DNA of 64,000 bases. It comes from JAPOXR01 sp965199765 (GTDB lineage Bacteria > Pseudomonadota > Alphaproteobacteria > Rhodobacterales > Rhodobacteraceae). The position numbers and the translations under genes were made by a program. The notes beneath the pieces were generated by a model. It had not been told where the DNA came from. It ran no database searches and worked only from the letters and a program-made list of their open reading frames with translations. Positions 1 through 9,268 of this stretch are shown here, one piece after another. The number at the start of each line of letters is the position of its first letter. Position 1 is the first letter of the stretch. The stretch lies in NCBI GenBank assembly GCA_965199765.1, contig CBDATC010000001.1:434001-498000 (forward strand), written 5' to 3'.

Positions 1-498
1 CGTGGTCTGTTTTACAGCTTCATAGGTCAGTGTTCCCGAGCGTGAGACGACACCAACGCTTCCACGTTTGTGGATATGGCCCGGCATGATACCGATTTTA
101 CACGCTTCCGGTGTAATGATCCCCGGGCAATTCGGACCGATCAGGTGCGAATTCGACCCGTCCAAGAATCGCTTGACGCGCACCATATCAAGAACAGGAA
201 TGCCTTCTGTGATGCAAACTATCAGTTCAATTCCCGCATCACAGGCTTCCATGATCGCGTCCGCGGCAAATGGCGGCGGAACATAAATGGCAGTGGCATT
301 GGCTCCGGTCGCCGCGCGCGCTTCGTGCACACTATTGAAGACCGGCAGATCCAAATGCTTCTGTCCGCCCTTTCCCGGTGTAACGCCGCCAACAACCTTC
401 GTTCCATACGCGATGGCCTGTTCCGAATGGAATGTGCCTTGTGAACCGGTGAAACCTTGGCAAATCACCTTCGTATTTTGATCGACAAGTACAGCCAT
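1..498 (-). CDS. sucD: Succinyl-CoA ligase (ADP-forming) alpha subunit, 3'-truncated by window edge
   Basis: This is the N-terminal 166 codons of SucD, which with SucC interconverts succinyl-CoA and succinate with ATP formation in the TCA cycle. The protein opens MAVLVDQNTKVICQGFTG and carries the CoA-binding Rossmann part (GVTPGKGG, the YVPPP segment, then GPNCPG and the MPG loop). The phosphohistidine region lies beyond the window. The ATG at 498 follows the sucC stop by 19 bases on the same strand, so the two are co-transcribed in the order mdh-sucC-sucD. Family membership is clear; only the 3' end is missing, because of the window boundary. Confidence 0.95.
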   Translation of the reverse strand, partial: MAVLVDQNTKVICQGFTGSQGTFHSEQAIAYGTKVVGGVTPGKGGQKHLDLPVFNSVHEARAATGANATAIYVPPPFAADAIMEACDAGIELIVCITEGIPVLDMVRVKRFLDGSNSHLIGPNCPGIITPEACKIGIMPGHIHKRGSVGVVSRSGTLTYEAVKQTT

Positions 499-517
499 GC
501 CGTCCTCTTCTTCCCGC

Positions 518-1714
518 TCAGCTCTTTTCGACCGCAGCTACGATTTCTTTCGCTGCGTGCCCCAAATTGTCAGCCGCGATGACGTTCAGCCCACTTGCGT
601 TAATGATGTCTTTTCCGAGCTCTACATTCGTTCCTTCGAGCCTTACCACAAGCGGCACTTTGAGACCCACTTCACGCACCGCTTCGACAACTCCCTCTGC
701 GATGATATCGCAGCGCATGATCCCACCGAATATATTCACCAGAATTCCCTTAACATTCTTGTCGGACGTGATGATCTTGAACGCCTCAATGACCTTATCC
801 CGAGTGGCGCCGCCGCCGACATCAAGAAAATTCGCTGGCTCGGAACCAAACAGCTTGATGATGTCCATGGTGGCCATAGCCAAACCCGCTCCATTAACCA
901 TGCAACCGATCTCGCCATCCAACGCAATATAATTCAGGTCGAAATTCGAAGCTGCCAACTCCTTCGGATCTTCTTCCGATTCATCGCGAAGCGCCATGAT
1001 TTCAGGATGTCGGTAAAGGGCGTTGGAGTCGAATGCCATTTTGCAGTCAAGACACTGAAGCTCGCCATTCTGCCTGACAATCAGCGGATTGATCTCAATC
1101 AGCTCAGCATCCTTGTCCATGAACAGCTTATAGAGAGAAGCGGTCAGCTTTACACATTGCCGAACTTGGGCACCCGTAAATTCGAGCGCAAAAGCAACCA
1201 GCCTTCCATGGAAAGGTTGAAAGCCAATTGTTGGATCAATACGGATCGTATGGATTTTTTCGGGCTGCGACTGCGCAACCTCTTCGATATCCATTCCACC
1301 CTCTGTCGAACAGACAAAAGAAAGCTGGGACGATTGACGATCCAGCAGCAGCGCCAAATAATGTTCTCGGGCAATCTCTGCGCCTTCTTCAATATAGACG
1401 CGGTTCACGGTTTTGCCGGCAGGCCCTGTTTGGTGGGTAACCAGGGTCCGGCCAAGCATACGGCGTGATTCCTCGGCTGCTTCTGAAGCAGACCCTGCCA
1501 ATCGAACGCCCCCTTTGCTGCCAGCATCTGTCTGCTTGAAGTGGCCTTTGCCGCGGCCGCCGGCATGAATTTGGGCCTTTACGACCCACACTGGTCCCGG
1601 CAGCTCACTCGCCGCTGATTTGGCGTCTTCGGCTCTAAGAACCGAACAGCCCCCAGCGACCGCAGCTCCGTATTGCCGGAGCAGCTCCTTTGCCTGATAT
1701 TCATGGATATTCAT
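518..1714 (-). CDS. sucC: Succinyl-CoA ligase (ADP-forming) beta subunit
   Basis: The 398-residue length is usual for SucC. The protein starts MNIHEYQAKELLRQYG, the canonical opening of the family, followed by the ATP-grasp domain (VVKAQIHAGGRGKG near residues 45-58, DAELIEINPL near 205) and the C-terminal flavodoxin-like ligase domain (GEIGCMVNGAGLAMATMD and VNIFGGIMRCD). It forms a heterodimer or heterotetramer with SucD and supplies the nucleotide-binding site. It lies 89 bases downstream of mdh and 19 bases upstream of sucD, an arrangement typical of alphaproteobacteria where sucAB follow. No anomaly seen. Confidence 0.97.
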   Translation of the reverse strand: MNIHEYQAKELLRQYGAAVAGGCSVLRAEDAKSAASELPGPVWVVKAQIHAGGRGKGHFKQTDAGSKGGVRLAGSASEAAEESRRMLGRTLVTHQTGPAGKTVNRVYIEEGAEIAREHYLALLLDRQSSQLSFVCSTEGGMDIEEVAQSQPEKIHTIRIDPTIGFQPFHGRLVAFALEFTGAQVRQCVKLTASLYKLFMDKDAELIEINPLIVRQNGELQCLDCKMAFDSNALYRHPEIMALRDESEEDPKELAASNFDLNYIALDGEIGCMVNGAGLAMATMDIIKLFGSEPANFLDVGGGATRDKVIEAFKIITSDKNVKGILVNIFGGIMRCDIIAEGVVEAVREVGLKVPLVVRLEGTNVELGKDIINASGLNVIAADNLGHAAKEIVAAVEKS

Positions 1715-1803
1715 TGTGCAATTCCATTGATTGCTCGGCCGAACCTATCGCACATTGGTTGTGGCAACCATGAGTTTGCGGCAGCTTTCGACGATTTTTC
1801 TGG

Positions 1804-2763
1804 TCAGAGATCGGGGTCAATTTTTCGACATGCCTCAGTCAGTCCGCGGACTGCATCGACGGATTTTTCGAACATCGCGCGCTCCTCCGCATTGAGCGAA
1901 ATTTCTAATACCCGCTCGACTCCCCGCTCACCCAACACCACCGGGACACCGACATACATATCCTTCAATCCATATTGACCATCAAGATATGCGGCACATG
2001 GCAATACACGGTTTTGTGCACTCAGATAGGCTTCGGCCATCTCGATCGCGGCCGCTGCAGGCGCGTAATATGCCGAACCGCTGCCGATCAGATTGACGAT
2101 TTCGGCGCCGCCATTCCGCGTTCGCTGAATAATGGAATCAAGCCGTTCCTGCGTTGTCCACCCCAGTTTCACCAAGTCCGGCAGCGGAATACCGGCGACA
2201 GTCGAATAGCGTGCGAGGGGAACCATGGTGTCCCCGTGCCCACCCAGAACAAAAGCCGAAACATCCCGCATGGAAACATTGAATTCGAGCGATAAAAAAT
2301 GCCGGAAACGCGCGGAATCGAGGATGCCCGCCATCCCGACAACTTTGTTGTGGGGCAGGCCTGAATATTGGCGCAAAGCCCAAACCATGGCATCCAGCGG
2401 GTTGGTGATGCAAATCACAAACGCATCGGGCGCGTGTTCTCGAATACCTTTGCCAACCGCCTTCATGACTTTAAGATTCACGCCCAGCAGATCGTCCCGC
2501 GACATTCCCGGACGACGCGGAATGCCGGCCGTCACGATGCATACATCCGCCCCAGCGATTCCCGCATACTCGTTTGTGCCCGACAGCGCGGCATCGAATC
2601 CGACGACAGGCCCGCTTTCGGCGATATCAAGGGCTTTGCCCTGTGGAATTCCCTGCTGAATATCAAAAAGAACCGCGTCGCCTAATTCCTTTGATGCAAC
2701 AATATTCGCGAGGGTCCCGCCGATCTGACCTGCTCCGATCATCGCAATGCGAGGTCTGCTCAT
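1804..2763 (-). CDS. mdh: Malate dehydrogenase (LDH-like type)
   Basis: This NAD-dependent malate dehydrogenase interconverts malate and oxaloacetate. The 319-residue protein has the N-terminal dinucleotide fold IAMIGAGQIGGTLA, the coenzyme loop VTAGIPRRPGMSRDDLL with the substrate-binding arginines, CITNPLDAMVWA, and the catalytic histidine in the GGHGDTMVPL motif. It belongs to the lactate-dehydrogenase-like tetrameric MDH group usual in alphaproteobacteria. A TTG lies directly before the ATG; I chose the ATG at 2763 because a GGAG Shine-Dalgarno sits six bases upstream. It heads the mdh-sucC-sucD transcription unit. Confidence 0.96.
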   Translation of the reverse strand: MSRPRIAMIGAGQIGGTLANIVASKELGDAVLFDIQQGIPQGKALDIAESGPVVGFDAALSGTNEYAGIAGADVCIVTAGIPRRPGMSRDDLLGVNLKVMKAVGKGIREHAPDAFVICITNPLDAMVWALRQYSGLPHNKVVGMAGILDSARFRHFLSLEFNVSMRDVSAFVLGGHGDTMVPLARYSTVAGIPLPDLVKLGWTTQERLDSIIQRTRNGGAEIVNLIGSGSAYYAPAAAAIEMAEAYLSAQNRVLPCAAYLDGQYGLKDMYVGVPVVLGERGVERVLEISLNAEERAMFEKSVDAVRGLTEACRKIDPDL

Positions 2764-3359
2764 CAAATTCTCCGGTAGTATACGTGGCTTCTCCTTTGTT
2801 AGACCTTCGCGACTTCAAAATCAACATGGCTTTCACACTAAGATTGAGGCCCAAAAAAGTTACTCAGGCGGCATTTTTCCATTGGGTAGTGTCCAGAATC
2901 TTTCGCACTTTCGGTCATGCGACGGCGGCTCCGTTATGTTGAAGTTTCATCTCGCGCAGCGGCTCCATGTTCATATACTTTCGCGTGCTCCACTGTGTGC
3001 CGGCGACGTGTTTCAACCTGGCCGCAGCCAGGCAGAGACAGGATTGCCCGAACCGGATCAAGCAATCCGAACCCGGCTCCCTTGCAAAGCAAAAGGAGCC
3101 GAATTCTGCAATCCACGTATCAACAGGTGCCGATCTCGTTGCGCCGCAGCTTATTGAGACTCTGAAAGCCGCTTCTTGGGTTGATTTTGTTCAAATGGCC
3201 GATCGTGGTCAGCAATTCCGCATCTATCCTGTATATTTTCGGTAAGCGCACCCCGAAATCACCCATAAACGCGAATTATGCGACCGGCGCCGGAATTTCA
3301 CCAGGCTCGGATTCGCAGAATGTGGGTTCCGCGCTGAGTTCTCTGAAAGCATCACTTTT
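2764..3359. other. Gene-free interval upstream of mdh
   Basis: About 600 bases lie between the mdh start and the mcl1 stop, both genes on the minus strand. I see no protein with recognisable family features on either strand, no tRNA-like fold and no clear rho-independent terminator for mcl1. The mdh promoter should lie here, close to 2764, but I cannot place convincing -35/-10 boxes. Confidence 0.6.
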
Positions 3360-4352
3360 CTAATCTGGAATCCCATTGGATTCGGTAATCAAGTCAGCCA
3401 TTCTAACAATCGTATCCGCTTGGCGTACCGACGCATAATCAACGAGCTTGCCATCAAGCGATGCCGCACCCCTTCCGGCCGCTTCGGCCTCCGCCATTGC
3501 CGCAACGATGCGCCGAGCCTGATCCACTTCGACATCTGATGGGCTCATGACATCGTTTGCCAATGCAATCTGACTGGGATGAATCGCCCACTTTCCCTCG
3601 CATCCAAGCGCTGCCGCCCGGTGCACCGCTGCCCTATAGCCTTCCGCATCGGAAAAATCGCCGAACGGCCCGTCAATCGGACGCAGCCCATTTGCGCGCG
3701 CAGCAATCACCATTCGCGATAGAGGATAGTGCCACATGTCGCTCCAGTGCGACACCCGATCTCCAAGTTCGGACGGATCCGTCAATACCGCATAGTTTTT
3801 ATTCGCTCCTCCGATCTGAGTTGTGCGCGCCCGGGTTGAAGCGGCATAATCCGCCACACCAAAATGCAGACTCTCACTGCGGCTGGATGCGCCGGCAATC
3901 TCCTCGATATTCTGCATCCCCAAAGCCGTTTCAATGATGTGCTCGAATCCAATGCGGTTGGTTTGACCTTTCGCTGTCTGGATTTGTGTTACCAGCATAT
4001 CCACCGCATACACATCGGCGGCTGTCCCCACTTTAGGGATCATGATCAAGTCGATCCACTGTCCAGCCTGTTCAACCAATTCGACCACGTCCTTGTACAT
4101 ATAATGTGTATCAAGTCCGTTGATCCGCACAGAAACCGACTTGCCTGACCAATCGAGATCATTCAGACCTTGAATGATGTTTTTTCGCGCCTGATCCTTT
4201 TCGTCGGGTGCCACGGCATCTTCCAAATCCAGGAATATGACGTCGGCTGCAGACCGGAGTGCCTTTTCGAACAGTTGTGGTCGGCTGCCGGGCACTGCCA
4301 GCTCCGATCTGTTCAAACGCACAGTCTTTGGTTCGGTCTTGAAAAAGCTCAT
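3360..4352 (-). CDS. mcl1: L-malyl-CoA/beta-methylmalyl-CoA lyase (Mcl1, CitE family)
   Basis: Mcl1 reversibly cleaves malyl-CoA to acetyl-CoA and glyoxylate and beta-methylmalyl-CoA to propionyl-CoA and glyoxylate, in the ethylmalonyl-CoA pathway and 3-hydroxypropionate-type cycles. The 330-residue TIM-barrel protein has the hallmarks of the Rhodobacter enzyme: PGSRPQLFEKALRSAADVIFLDLEDAVAPDEK, VRINGLDT, MIPKVG, the GVADYAAS segment and near the C terminus GKWAIHPSQIALAN. A GAAGGA Shine-Dalgarno lies seven bases before the ATG. It is divergent from mch, its usual partner. Citrate lyase beta (CitE) is less likely because no citD or citF is nearby and the C-terminal segment matches malyl-CoA lyases. 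Confidence 0.9.
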   Translation of the reverse strand: MSFFKTEPKTVRLNRSELAVPGSRPQLFEKALRSAADVIFLDLEDAVAPDEKDQARKNIIQGLNDLDWSGKSVSVRINGLDTHYMYKDVVELVEQAGQWIDLIMIPKVGTAADVYAVDMLVTQIQTAKGQTNRIGFEHIIETALGMQNIEEIAGASSRSESLHFGVADYAASTRARTTQIGGANKNYAVLTDPSELGDRVSHWSDMWHYPLSRMVIAARANGLRPIDGPFGDFSDAEGYRAAVHRAAALGCEGKWAIHPSQIALANDVMSPSDVEVDQARRIVAAMAEAEAAGRGAASLDGKLVDYASVRQADTIVRMADLITESNGIPD

Positions 4353-5100
4353 AGCTCAGTCCTTCATCGGATAACTTCTGCGAAAAGTGGTTCAGTAAGT
4401 GAAAAAATCCATTCGTCAACTTTTGTCTGCAAGTCTGAATCGCAGATTTCCTGAAACACTATCGGACGCCTTTGCCTCGGACAGTTTTGCTATGTCGCGA
4501 GAATCCGATATGCGGATTGCGGATCGGTGCGGACGAACATCGACATTGCTGGAATTATGCGAGTCATTGTAAAAAAGCACGGGCGGTGAATCCGAATTCG
4601 CCTGCTATTGACGGTTTGAAGCTGCGAAATCAACTCGGCGCCGGAACATTCTTTCTAACGGATGCGCTGCTCGTGTTCCCAGTGTTTCCGGGTTTCATCT
4701 TTTGTTTGTCATTGTTGTCGCCCTTCGAAGCGGACGGTTCGCGTTAACAGCTGTGATGGCTCCGCAAAACGTCGCTGGGAACCGAACAATTACCGCTGAA
4801 CTTGAACTCTTGCAGATGAAAATCCAACATTATTATGAGACCGCTATTAACCACGAGAGATCTCCAAAACAGTTTATGCAGAGGTGATGATTGCGCTGCC
4901 GGATAAATCAACAATCCTGTCGACATGCGGGATGCCGTTGGCCGATACAAACAAGAGCTTTGACGCAGCTTGAGGAACTGGTCCAGCGTTAAGCGAAATA
5001 ACCATGGCCATTCGATCTGCTTTCCAATACAGACAGCCGGAAACAGATGGTTGGCTACGATATGTGCCGGGCATCATGAATAATTCTTGGACAGCGGGCG
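4353..5100. other. Divergent intergenic region between mcl1 and mch
   Basis: Some 750 bases separate the divergent mcl1 and mch starts. This is long for a promoter gap in this genome. Short open frames exist on both strands (for example a minus-strand 67-codon frame at 4874-5077), but none shows a recognisable domain, and none has both a good start site and convincing codon content. It may hold two promoters and a decayed gene. I could not identify the remnant. Confidence 0.5.
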
Positions 5101-6114
5101 ATGCCGAACAAAGCTAGCTTTGGACGATTCTTTGAAGATTTTCGTGTCGGAATGACAATCCGTCATGCAGTTCCAAGAACGGTCACACAAGGCGATGTCT
5201 CGCTGTACTTAGCGCTCTATCCCGACCGCCACACACTGTATTCGTCAGATGAAGTGGCTAAGAAATGCGGACTCGGAAGAGCCCCCTTAAACGAAATCGC
5301 CGCTTTTCACATTGTTTTTGGTAAATCCGTTCCGGATATTTCGCTGAATGCTGTTGCGAATCTTGGTTATGCGAACTGCAGGTTTCTTGAACCGGTATAT
5401 CCCGGAGACACCCTCTGTTCTGAATCAACCGTTATCGGTGTCAAGGAAAACTCGAACCGAAAGTCCGGAATCGTTTGGGTAAGAACTATAGGCCTTGACG
5501 CCGTTGATCAAACCCTGCTCGAATTCACCCGCTGGGTCATGGTCGCCAAACGCAGCATCGATTCACCCGCTCCTCCAACTGTAATTCCCGACCTCCCCAA
5601 ATCAATCGCGGCTGAAGACCTGACTTTTCCAAAACAGCTGAACTACTCTTCCTATCCCTTTGATGCGTCGGGCGAGACATATCGTCTTGCAGACTATACT
5701 CCGGGAGAGGTCATTGACCACGGTGATTCTGTAACTCTTGAAGAAGCCGAACACATGATGGCTACACGGCTGTGGCAAAACACAGCCCGCGTTCATTTCG
5801 ACGCTACCCAGCGCGCGGACGGACGACGACTGATCTATGGCGGACACATCATCTCCATGGCGCGAGCGCTTAGCTGCAATGGTCTTGCCAACGCACAACC
5901 CGTGATCGCGATCAATGCAGGCTCGCATGTCAATCCAAGCTTCGCCGGTGATACCATAAGCGTCTGCACAACTGTTGTTGATAAATGCGACAGCCCTACT
6001 CCTGGCGCTGGAGCAATTCGTCTTCGCATGATCGCTGCAAAAGCACGCGGTGAAAGCGAAACAAAAAATGATGTCCTGCTTGATCTGGACTATTGGGCAT
6101 TGATGCCGCACTGA
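5101..6114 (+). CDS. mch: Mesaconyl-CoA hydratase (beta-methylmalyl-CoA dehydratase), double MaoC domain
   Basis: Mch interconverts mesaconyl-CoA and beta-methylmalyl-CoA, the step immediately before Mcl1. The 337-residue protein has two hot-dog/MaoC halves. The first opens FFEDFRVGMTIRHAVPRTVT and contains PVYPGDTL. The second contains YTPGEVIDHGD, EEAEHMMATRLWQNTARVHF, YGGHIISMARALSCNGLAN and NPSFAGDTI. Length and motifs match the Rhodobacter sphaeroides enzyme closely. No strong Shine-Dalgarno precedes the ATG at 5101. The divergent mcl1 partner supports the assignment. The remaining ethylmalonyl-CoA pathway genes (ccr, ecm, mcd) are not in the window. Confidence 0.9.
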   Translation: MPNKASFGRFFEDFRVGMTIRHAVPRTVTQGDVSLYLALYPDRHTLYSSDEVAKKCGLGRAPLNEIAAFHIVFGKSVPDISLNAVANLGYANCRFLEPVYPGDTLCSESTVIGVKENSNRKSGIVWVRTIGLDAVDQTLLEFTRWVMVAKRSIDSPAPPTVIPDLPKSIAAEDLTFPKQLNYSSYPFDASGETYRLADYTPGEVIDHGDSVTLEEAEHMMATRLWQNTARVHFDATQRADGRRLIYGGHIISMARALSCNGLANAQPVIAINAGSHVNPSFAGDTISVCTTVVDKCDSPTPGAGAIRLRMIAAKARGESETKNDVLLDLDYWALMPH

Positions 6115-6515
6115 GCTGAATGATCCGAATTATGACCGTTTTGATTTGAACGGATGGTGGGGCGGCTGTTCAAAACGGCAAGCGAAAAATTTTGAGACCC
6201 CAAACAAAAAACGGTGGCATTTGTTGTATGTTGCGTGCGCTTAGCGCCATTCTCATATGGGCGAGTGGAGCGGATGAGGATAAGAACGAACAAGCTATCA
6301 GGAGTTCATTGAATCCCATACGCTACTGAATTGCCCAGAGTTTCAGCACAGAGACTCGCTTCCCGCTTGCCATTAGCCAATGGAGGTTCGGATCTGAGCG
6401 ACGCTGCAAAAAATCTGCAGAAAGTTTAGTCTTACATTCATGCTCGATAATCTGTATTCGTTATGTCATAGGTGTGGTTCTGTCGCCTTTTGCATTATGG
6501 ATTGCCAGGTGAATC
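6115..6515. promoter_or_regulatory. Intergenic region before sdhC with an inverted repeat
   Basis: The 400 bases between the mch stop and sdhC contain an inverted repeat shortly after mch: CCGTTTTGA at 6136-6144 and its complement TCAAAACGG at 6170-6178. A nested alternative hairpin spans 6136-6153 (CCGTT/AACGG). No T-run follows, so this is at best an atypical terminator or RNA structure. The sdhCDAB promoter should lie in the second half, but I cannot assign boxes. The sdhC ribosome site AGGTG at 6507-6511 is clear. Confidence 0.4.
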
Positions 6516-6899
6516 ATGAGTGGAATTGACTATCAGGGAAGGCCTGTCTCGCCTCATGCCACAATTTACCGCTGGCCGCTTAATTCGCTGCTGTCGATAT
6601 TGCACCGGATTACTGGGGCCGGGCTGACAATCGGAGCGGTGCTTATCGTTTGGTGGCTTTGCGCCGCAGCAACCTCGAACGCTTACTTTCAGTTTGTTGA
6701 CGGACTGCTCACTTCATTGCTCGGCGACTTAATTTTGCTGGGATGCTTGGCTGCCCTTTGGTACCATGGCTGCAATGGTATTCGGCACCTGATTTGGGAC
6801 GCGGGGCGTGGATTTGACTCCGCCACCGTCAAACTCACAGGCTGGCTGAGCATCGCAGCGGCAGCGGTTCTGGTCATTGGAACCGTGCTGGTTGTTTGA
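6516..6899 (+). CDS. sdhC: Succinate dehydrogenase cytochrome b556 subunit
   Basis: SdhC is one of two membrane anchors of complex II, binding haem b and ubiquinone. The 127-residue protein has the SdhC signature near the N terminus (RPVSPHATIYRWPLNSLLSILHRITG), three predicted transmembrane segments, and the haem-ligand region WYHGCNGIRHLIWD near residues 87-100. Length is usual. It opens the sdhCDAB operon; sdhD begins 4 bases after its stop. The ATG follows an AGGTG Shine-Dalgarno by about five bases. Confidence 0.95.
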   Translation: MSGIDYQGRPVSPHATIYRWPLNSLLSILHRITGAGLTIGAVLIVWWLCAAATSNAYFQFVDGLLTSLLGDLILLGCLAALWYHGCNGIRHLIWDAGRGFDSATVKLTGWLSIAAAAVLVIGTVLVV

Positions 6900-6903
6900 C
6901 ACC

Positions 6904-7293
6904 ATGAAGTCATACCGCACTGACTATAGCCGTGTTGCCGGACTCGGGTCGGCAAAAGACGGAGTTCGCCATTGGTGGCTGCAGCGACTCACATCGATTG
7001 CGCTGATCCCTTTGAGCTTTCCTTTTGTTTATGTAATCGGATCGAGCCTTGGGGCTGATCGGGAAACCGTGATCGCGCATTTCGACAGCCCCTTCTTCGC
7101 TATCTCTTCGATTCTATTTTTGATGGTGGGATTTCACCATCTTCAGCAGGGATTGCAGGTCGTTATTGAAGACTATGTTCACAACAAAACATACTCGACC
7201 ATTCTATTCGTCCTCAACTTCATTCTATGCTGGGGCTTTGCGGTCGCTGGAGTGTTCTCGTTGGCGCGCATGTCGTTCGGGTTGGCCGCTTAG
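6904..7293 (+). CDS. sdhD: Succinate dehydrogenase membrane anchor subunit
   Basis: SdhD is the second membrane anchor of complex II. The 129-residue protein begins MKSYRTDYSRVAGLGSAKDG, then HWWLQRLTSIALIPL, the family's N-terminal motif with the quinone-site residues. Three transmembrane helices follow, the second carrying HHLQQGLQVVIEDYVH with the candidate haem histidine. An in-frame upstream start exists inside sdhC, but the ATG at 6904 gives the conserved family N terminus. It sits between sdhC and sdhA with very short spacing. Confidence 0.93.
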   Translation: MKSYRTDYSRVAGLGSAKDGVRHWWLQRLTSIALIPLSFPFVYVIGSSLGADRETVIAHFDSPFFAISSILFLMVGFHHLQQGLQVVIEDYVHNKTYSTILFVLNFILCWGFAVAGVFSLARMSFGLAA

Positions 7294-7304
7294 AAAGTGC
7301 CGCA

Positions 7305-9110
7305 ATGAGTGCATATGAGTTTGTGGACCACACTTATGACGTGGTTGTTGTTGGCGCAGGCGGCGCTGGACTCCGGGCAACGCTTGGGATGGCTGAACAG
7401 GGTTTGAAAACCGCCTGTGTAACCAAACTCTTTCCAACACGTTCCCACACGGTGGCCGCTCAAGGAGGAATCGCTGCATCGCTGAGCAATATGGGACCGG
7501 ACAACTGGCATTGGCACCTTTACGACACCGTAAAAGGGTCGGACTGGCTCGGCGATGTCGACTCGATGGAATATCTGGTGCGTGAGGCGCCGGAAGCAAT
7601 TTACGAACTTGAACACTACGGTGTGCCATTCAGCCGAACCGAAGATGGTCGAATCTACCAGCGGCCGTTCGGCGGACATACGACGGAATTCGGGGCGGGG
7701 CCACCGGTGCAGCGCACCTGCGCCGCCGCCGACCGCACCGGTCATGCAATATTGCATACGCTATACGGCCAATCGCTGAAAGAGCGGGCGGAATTCTTCA
7801 TTGAATTCTTCGCCATTGATTTGATCATGTCCGAAGACGGCGCCTGTCAGGGACTAATCGCTTGGAAACTGGACGACGGGACACTTCACCGATTTAACGC
7901 CAAAATGGTTGTTCTGGCGACTGGCGGATACGGTCGCGCCTATTTCTCCGCCACGTCGGCTCATGCTTGCACAGGTGATGGTGGAGGAATGGTGGCCCGG
8001 GCTGGACTTCCTCTTCAGGATATGGAGTTTGTGCAATTCCATCCGACCGGTGTTTATGGAGCAGGTGTCTTGATCACCGAGGGAGCACGGGGAGAAGGCG
8101 GTTACCTGACCAATTCGGCGGGCGAGCGCTTTATGGAGCGCTACGCACCCACCTACAAGGACTTGGCAAGCCGAGATGTTGTATCGCGATGCATGACCAT
8201 TGAAATCCGTGAGGGACGCGGGGTCGGTCCGAAAGCCGATCATATTCACCTGCATCTCAATCATTTGCCGCCGGAAGTGCTCGCCGAACGCCTGCCGGGC
8301 ATATCCGAGTCTGCACGCATTTTCGCTGGCGTTGATGTAACGCGAGATCCGATTCCGGTCGTGCCTACGGTTCATTACAATATGGGCGGTATTCCAACGA
8401 ACTATTGGGGGGAAGCGTTGTGCCCAACCGAGGATGATCCCGATGCAGTGCAGCCTGGCCTAATGGCCGTTGGCGAAGCGGGATGCTCTTCAGTTCATGG
8501 CTCCAACCGGCTCGGTTCGAATTCGTTGACCGACTTGGTGGTTTTCGGCCGCGCCGCTGCGATACGAGCTGGCCAGGTTATTGATCAGAATGCAAACAAC
8601 CAAGAACTCAACAAACAGTCGGTGGATGCAGCGATTGACCGGTTTGACAATCTGCGGCACGCCTCAGGCCCTGTTCCGACTGCCGAACTGCGGTCCCGAA
8701 TGCAGTCTGCAATGCAAAAATACGCCGCTGTTTTCAGGAGTTCCGAAACTTTGGCTGACGGTGTCGAACAGCTGACCAAAATTGCGGAAGCAGAGGCAGA
8801 TTTGAAGGTCACCGACCGTTCGATGATCTGGAACTCGGACCTGATGGAAACAATCGAACTCACAAATCTACTGGCCAATGCCGTATCCACTATGGTTTCA
8901 GCAGAGGCGCGCAAAGAATCTCGAGGCGCGCATGCGCATGAAGATTTTCCTGACCGCGATGATGAGAATTGGCGTGAACACAGTCTGGCTTGGGTCACAG
9001 GCGCTTCGGTGGATATGAGTTACCGGCCAGTGCACACCGAACCGCTCACCCCGCATGAGTCGGGCGGCATCGATCCAAGCCTGATCGAACCGAAAGCGAG
9101 AGTCTATTGA
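7305..9110 (+). CDS. sdhA: Succinate dehydrogenase flavoprotein subunit
   Basis: SdhA oxidises succinate to fumarate and carries covalent FAD. The 601-residue protein has the N-terminal FAD fold VVVVGAGGAGLRATLGMA, the covalent-FAD histidine in RSHTVAAQGGI (His48), the substrate motif FHPTG, the RGEGGYL segment, and SSVHGSNRLGSNSL. The C-terminal domain ends in the usual basic, tyrosine-rich tail. An upstream in-frame start inside sdhD would add 26 unrelated residues; the ATG at 7305, 12 bases after the sdhD stop, matches the family. SdhB follows after a 158-base gap, unusually long within this operon. Confidence 0.97.
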   Translation: MSAYEFVDHTYDVVVVGAGGAGLRATLGMAEQGLKTACVTKLFPTRSHTVAAQGGIAASLSNMGPDNWHWHLYDTVKGSDWLGDVDSMEYLVREAPEAIYELEHYGVPFSRTEDGRIYQRPFGGHTTEFGAGPPVQRTCAAADRTGHAILHTLYGQSLKERAEFFIEFFAIDLIMSEDGACQGLIAWKLDDGTLHRFNAKMVVLATGGYGRAYFSATSAHACTGDGGGMVARAGLPLQDMEFVQFHPTGVYGAGVLITEGARGEGGYLTNSAGERFMERYAPTYKDLASRDVVSRCMTIEIREGRGVGPKADHIHLHLNHLPPEVLAERLPGISESARIFAGVDVTRDPIPVVPTVHYNMGGIPTNYWGEALCPTEDDPDAVQPGLMAVGEAGCSSVHGSNRLGSNSLTDLVVFGRAAAIRAGQVIDQNANNQELNKQSVDAAIDRFDNLRHASGPVPTAELRSRMQSAMQKYAAVFRSSETLADGVEQLTKIAEAEADLKVTDRSMIWNSDLMETIELTNLLANAVSTMVSAEARKESRGAHAHEDFPDRDDENWREHSLAWVTGASVDMSYRPVHTEPLTPHESGGIDPSLIEPKARVY

Positions 9111-9253
9111 CCGGTTTGACCGTCATTGGCCGGATTGTTCAGGCCGCCGGTCTGGGGGTGCTGCCGTCCGCGCTGGGAAAATGCGGTGAGCACCCGCTCG
9201 GTATTGCCAACCGGCTGCAGCCGCACAATTTTTCGCACGTAATCGAACAATAG
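9107..9253 (+). CDS. Possible small protein between sdhA and sdhB (TTG start)
   Basis: An intact 48-codon frame fills almost the whole sdhA-sdhB gap. It starts with TTG overlapping the sdhA stop by four bases (TTGA), a translational-coupling geometry seen elsewhere in this window, and ends with TAG 15 bases before sdhB. The product would begin LTGLTVIGRIVQAAG and has no transmembrane segment or domain I recognise. There is no ATG or GTG start nearby and no dedicated Shine-Dalgarno. It could equally be non-coding spacer. I list it because the open frame and coupling are suggestive. Confidence 0.25.
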   Translation: MTGLTVIGRIVQAAGLGVLPSALGKCGEHPLGIANRLQPHNFSHVIEQ

Positions 9254-9268
9254 GAAAAAGCAAGTGCA

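Noticed and set aside
497..1468. 323-codon plus-strand frame opposite sucC
   Set aside because: Shadow frame; sucC motifs are unambiguous on the minus strand.
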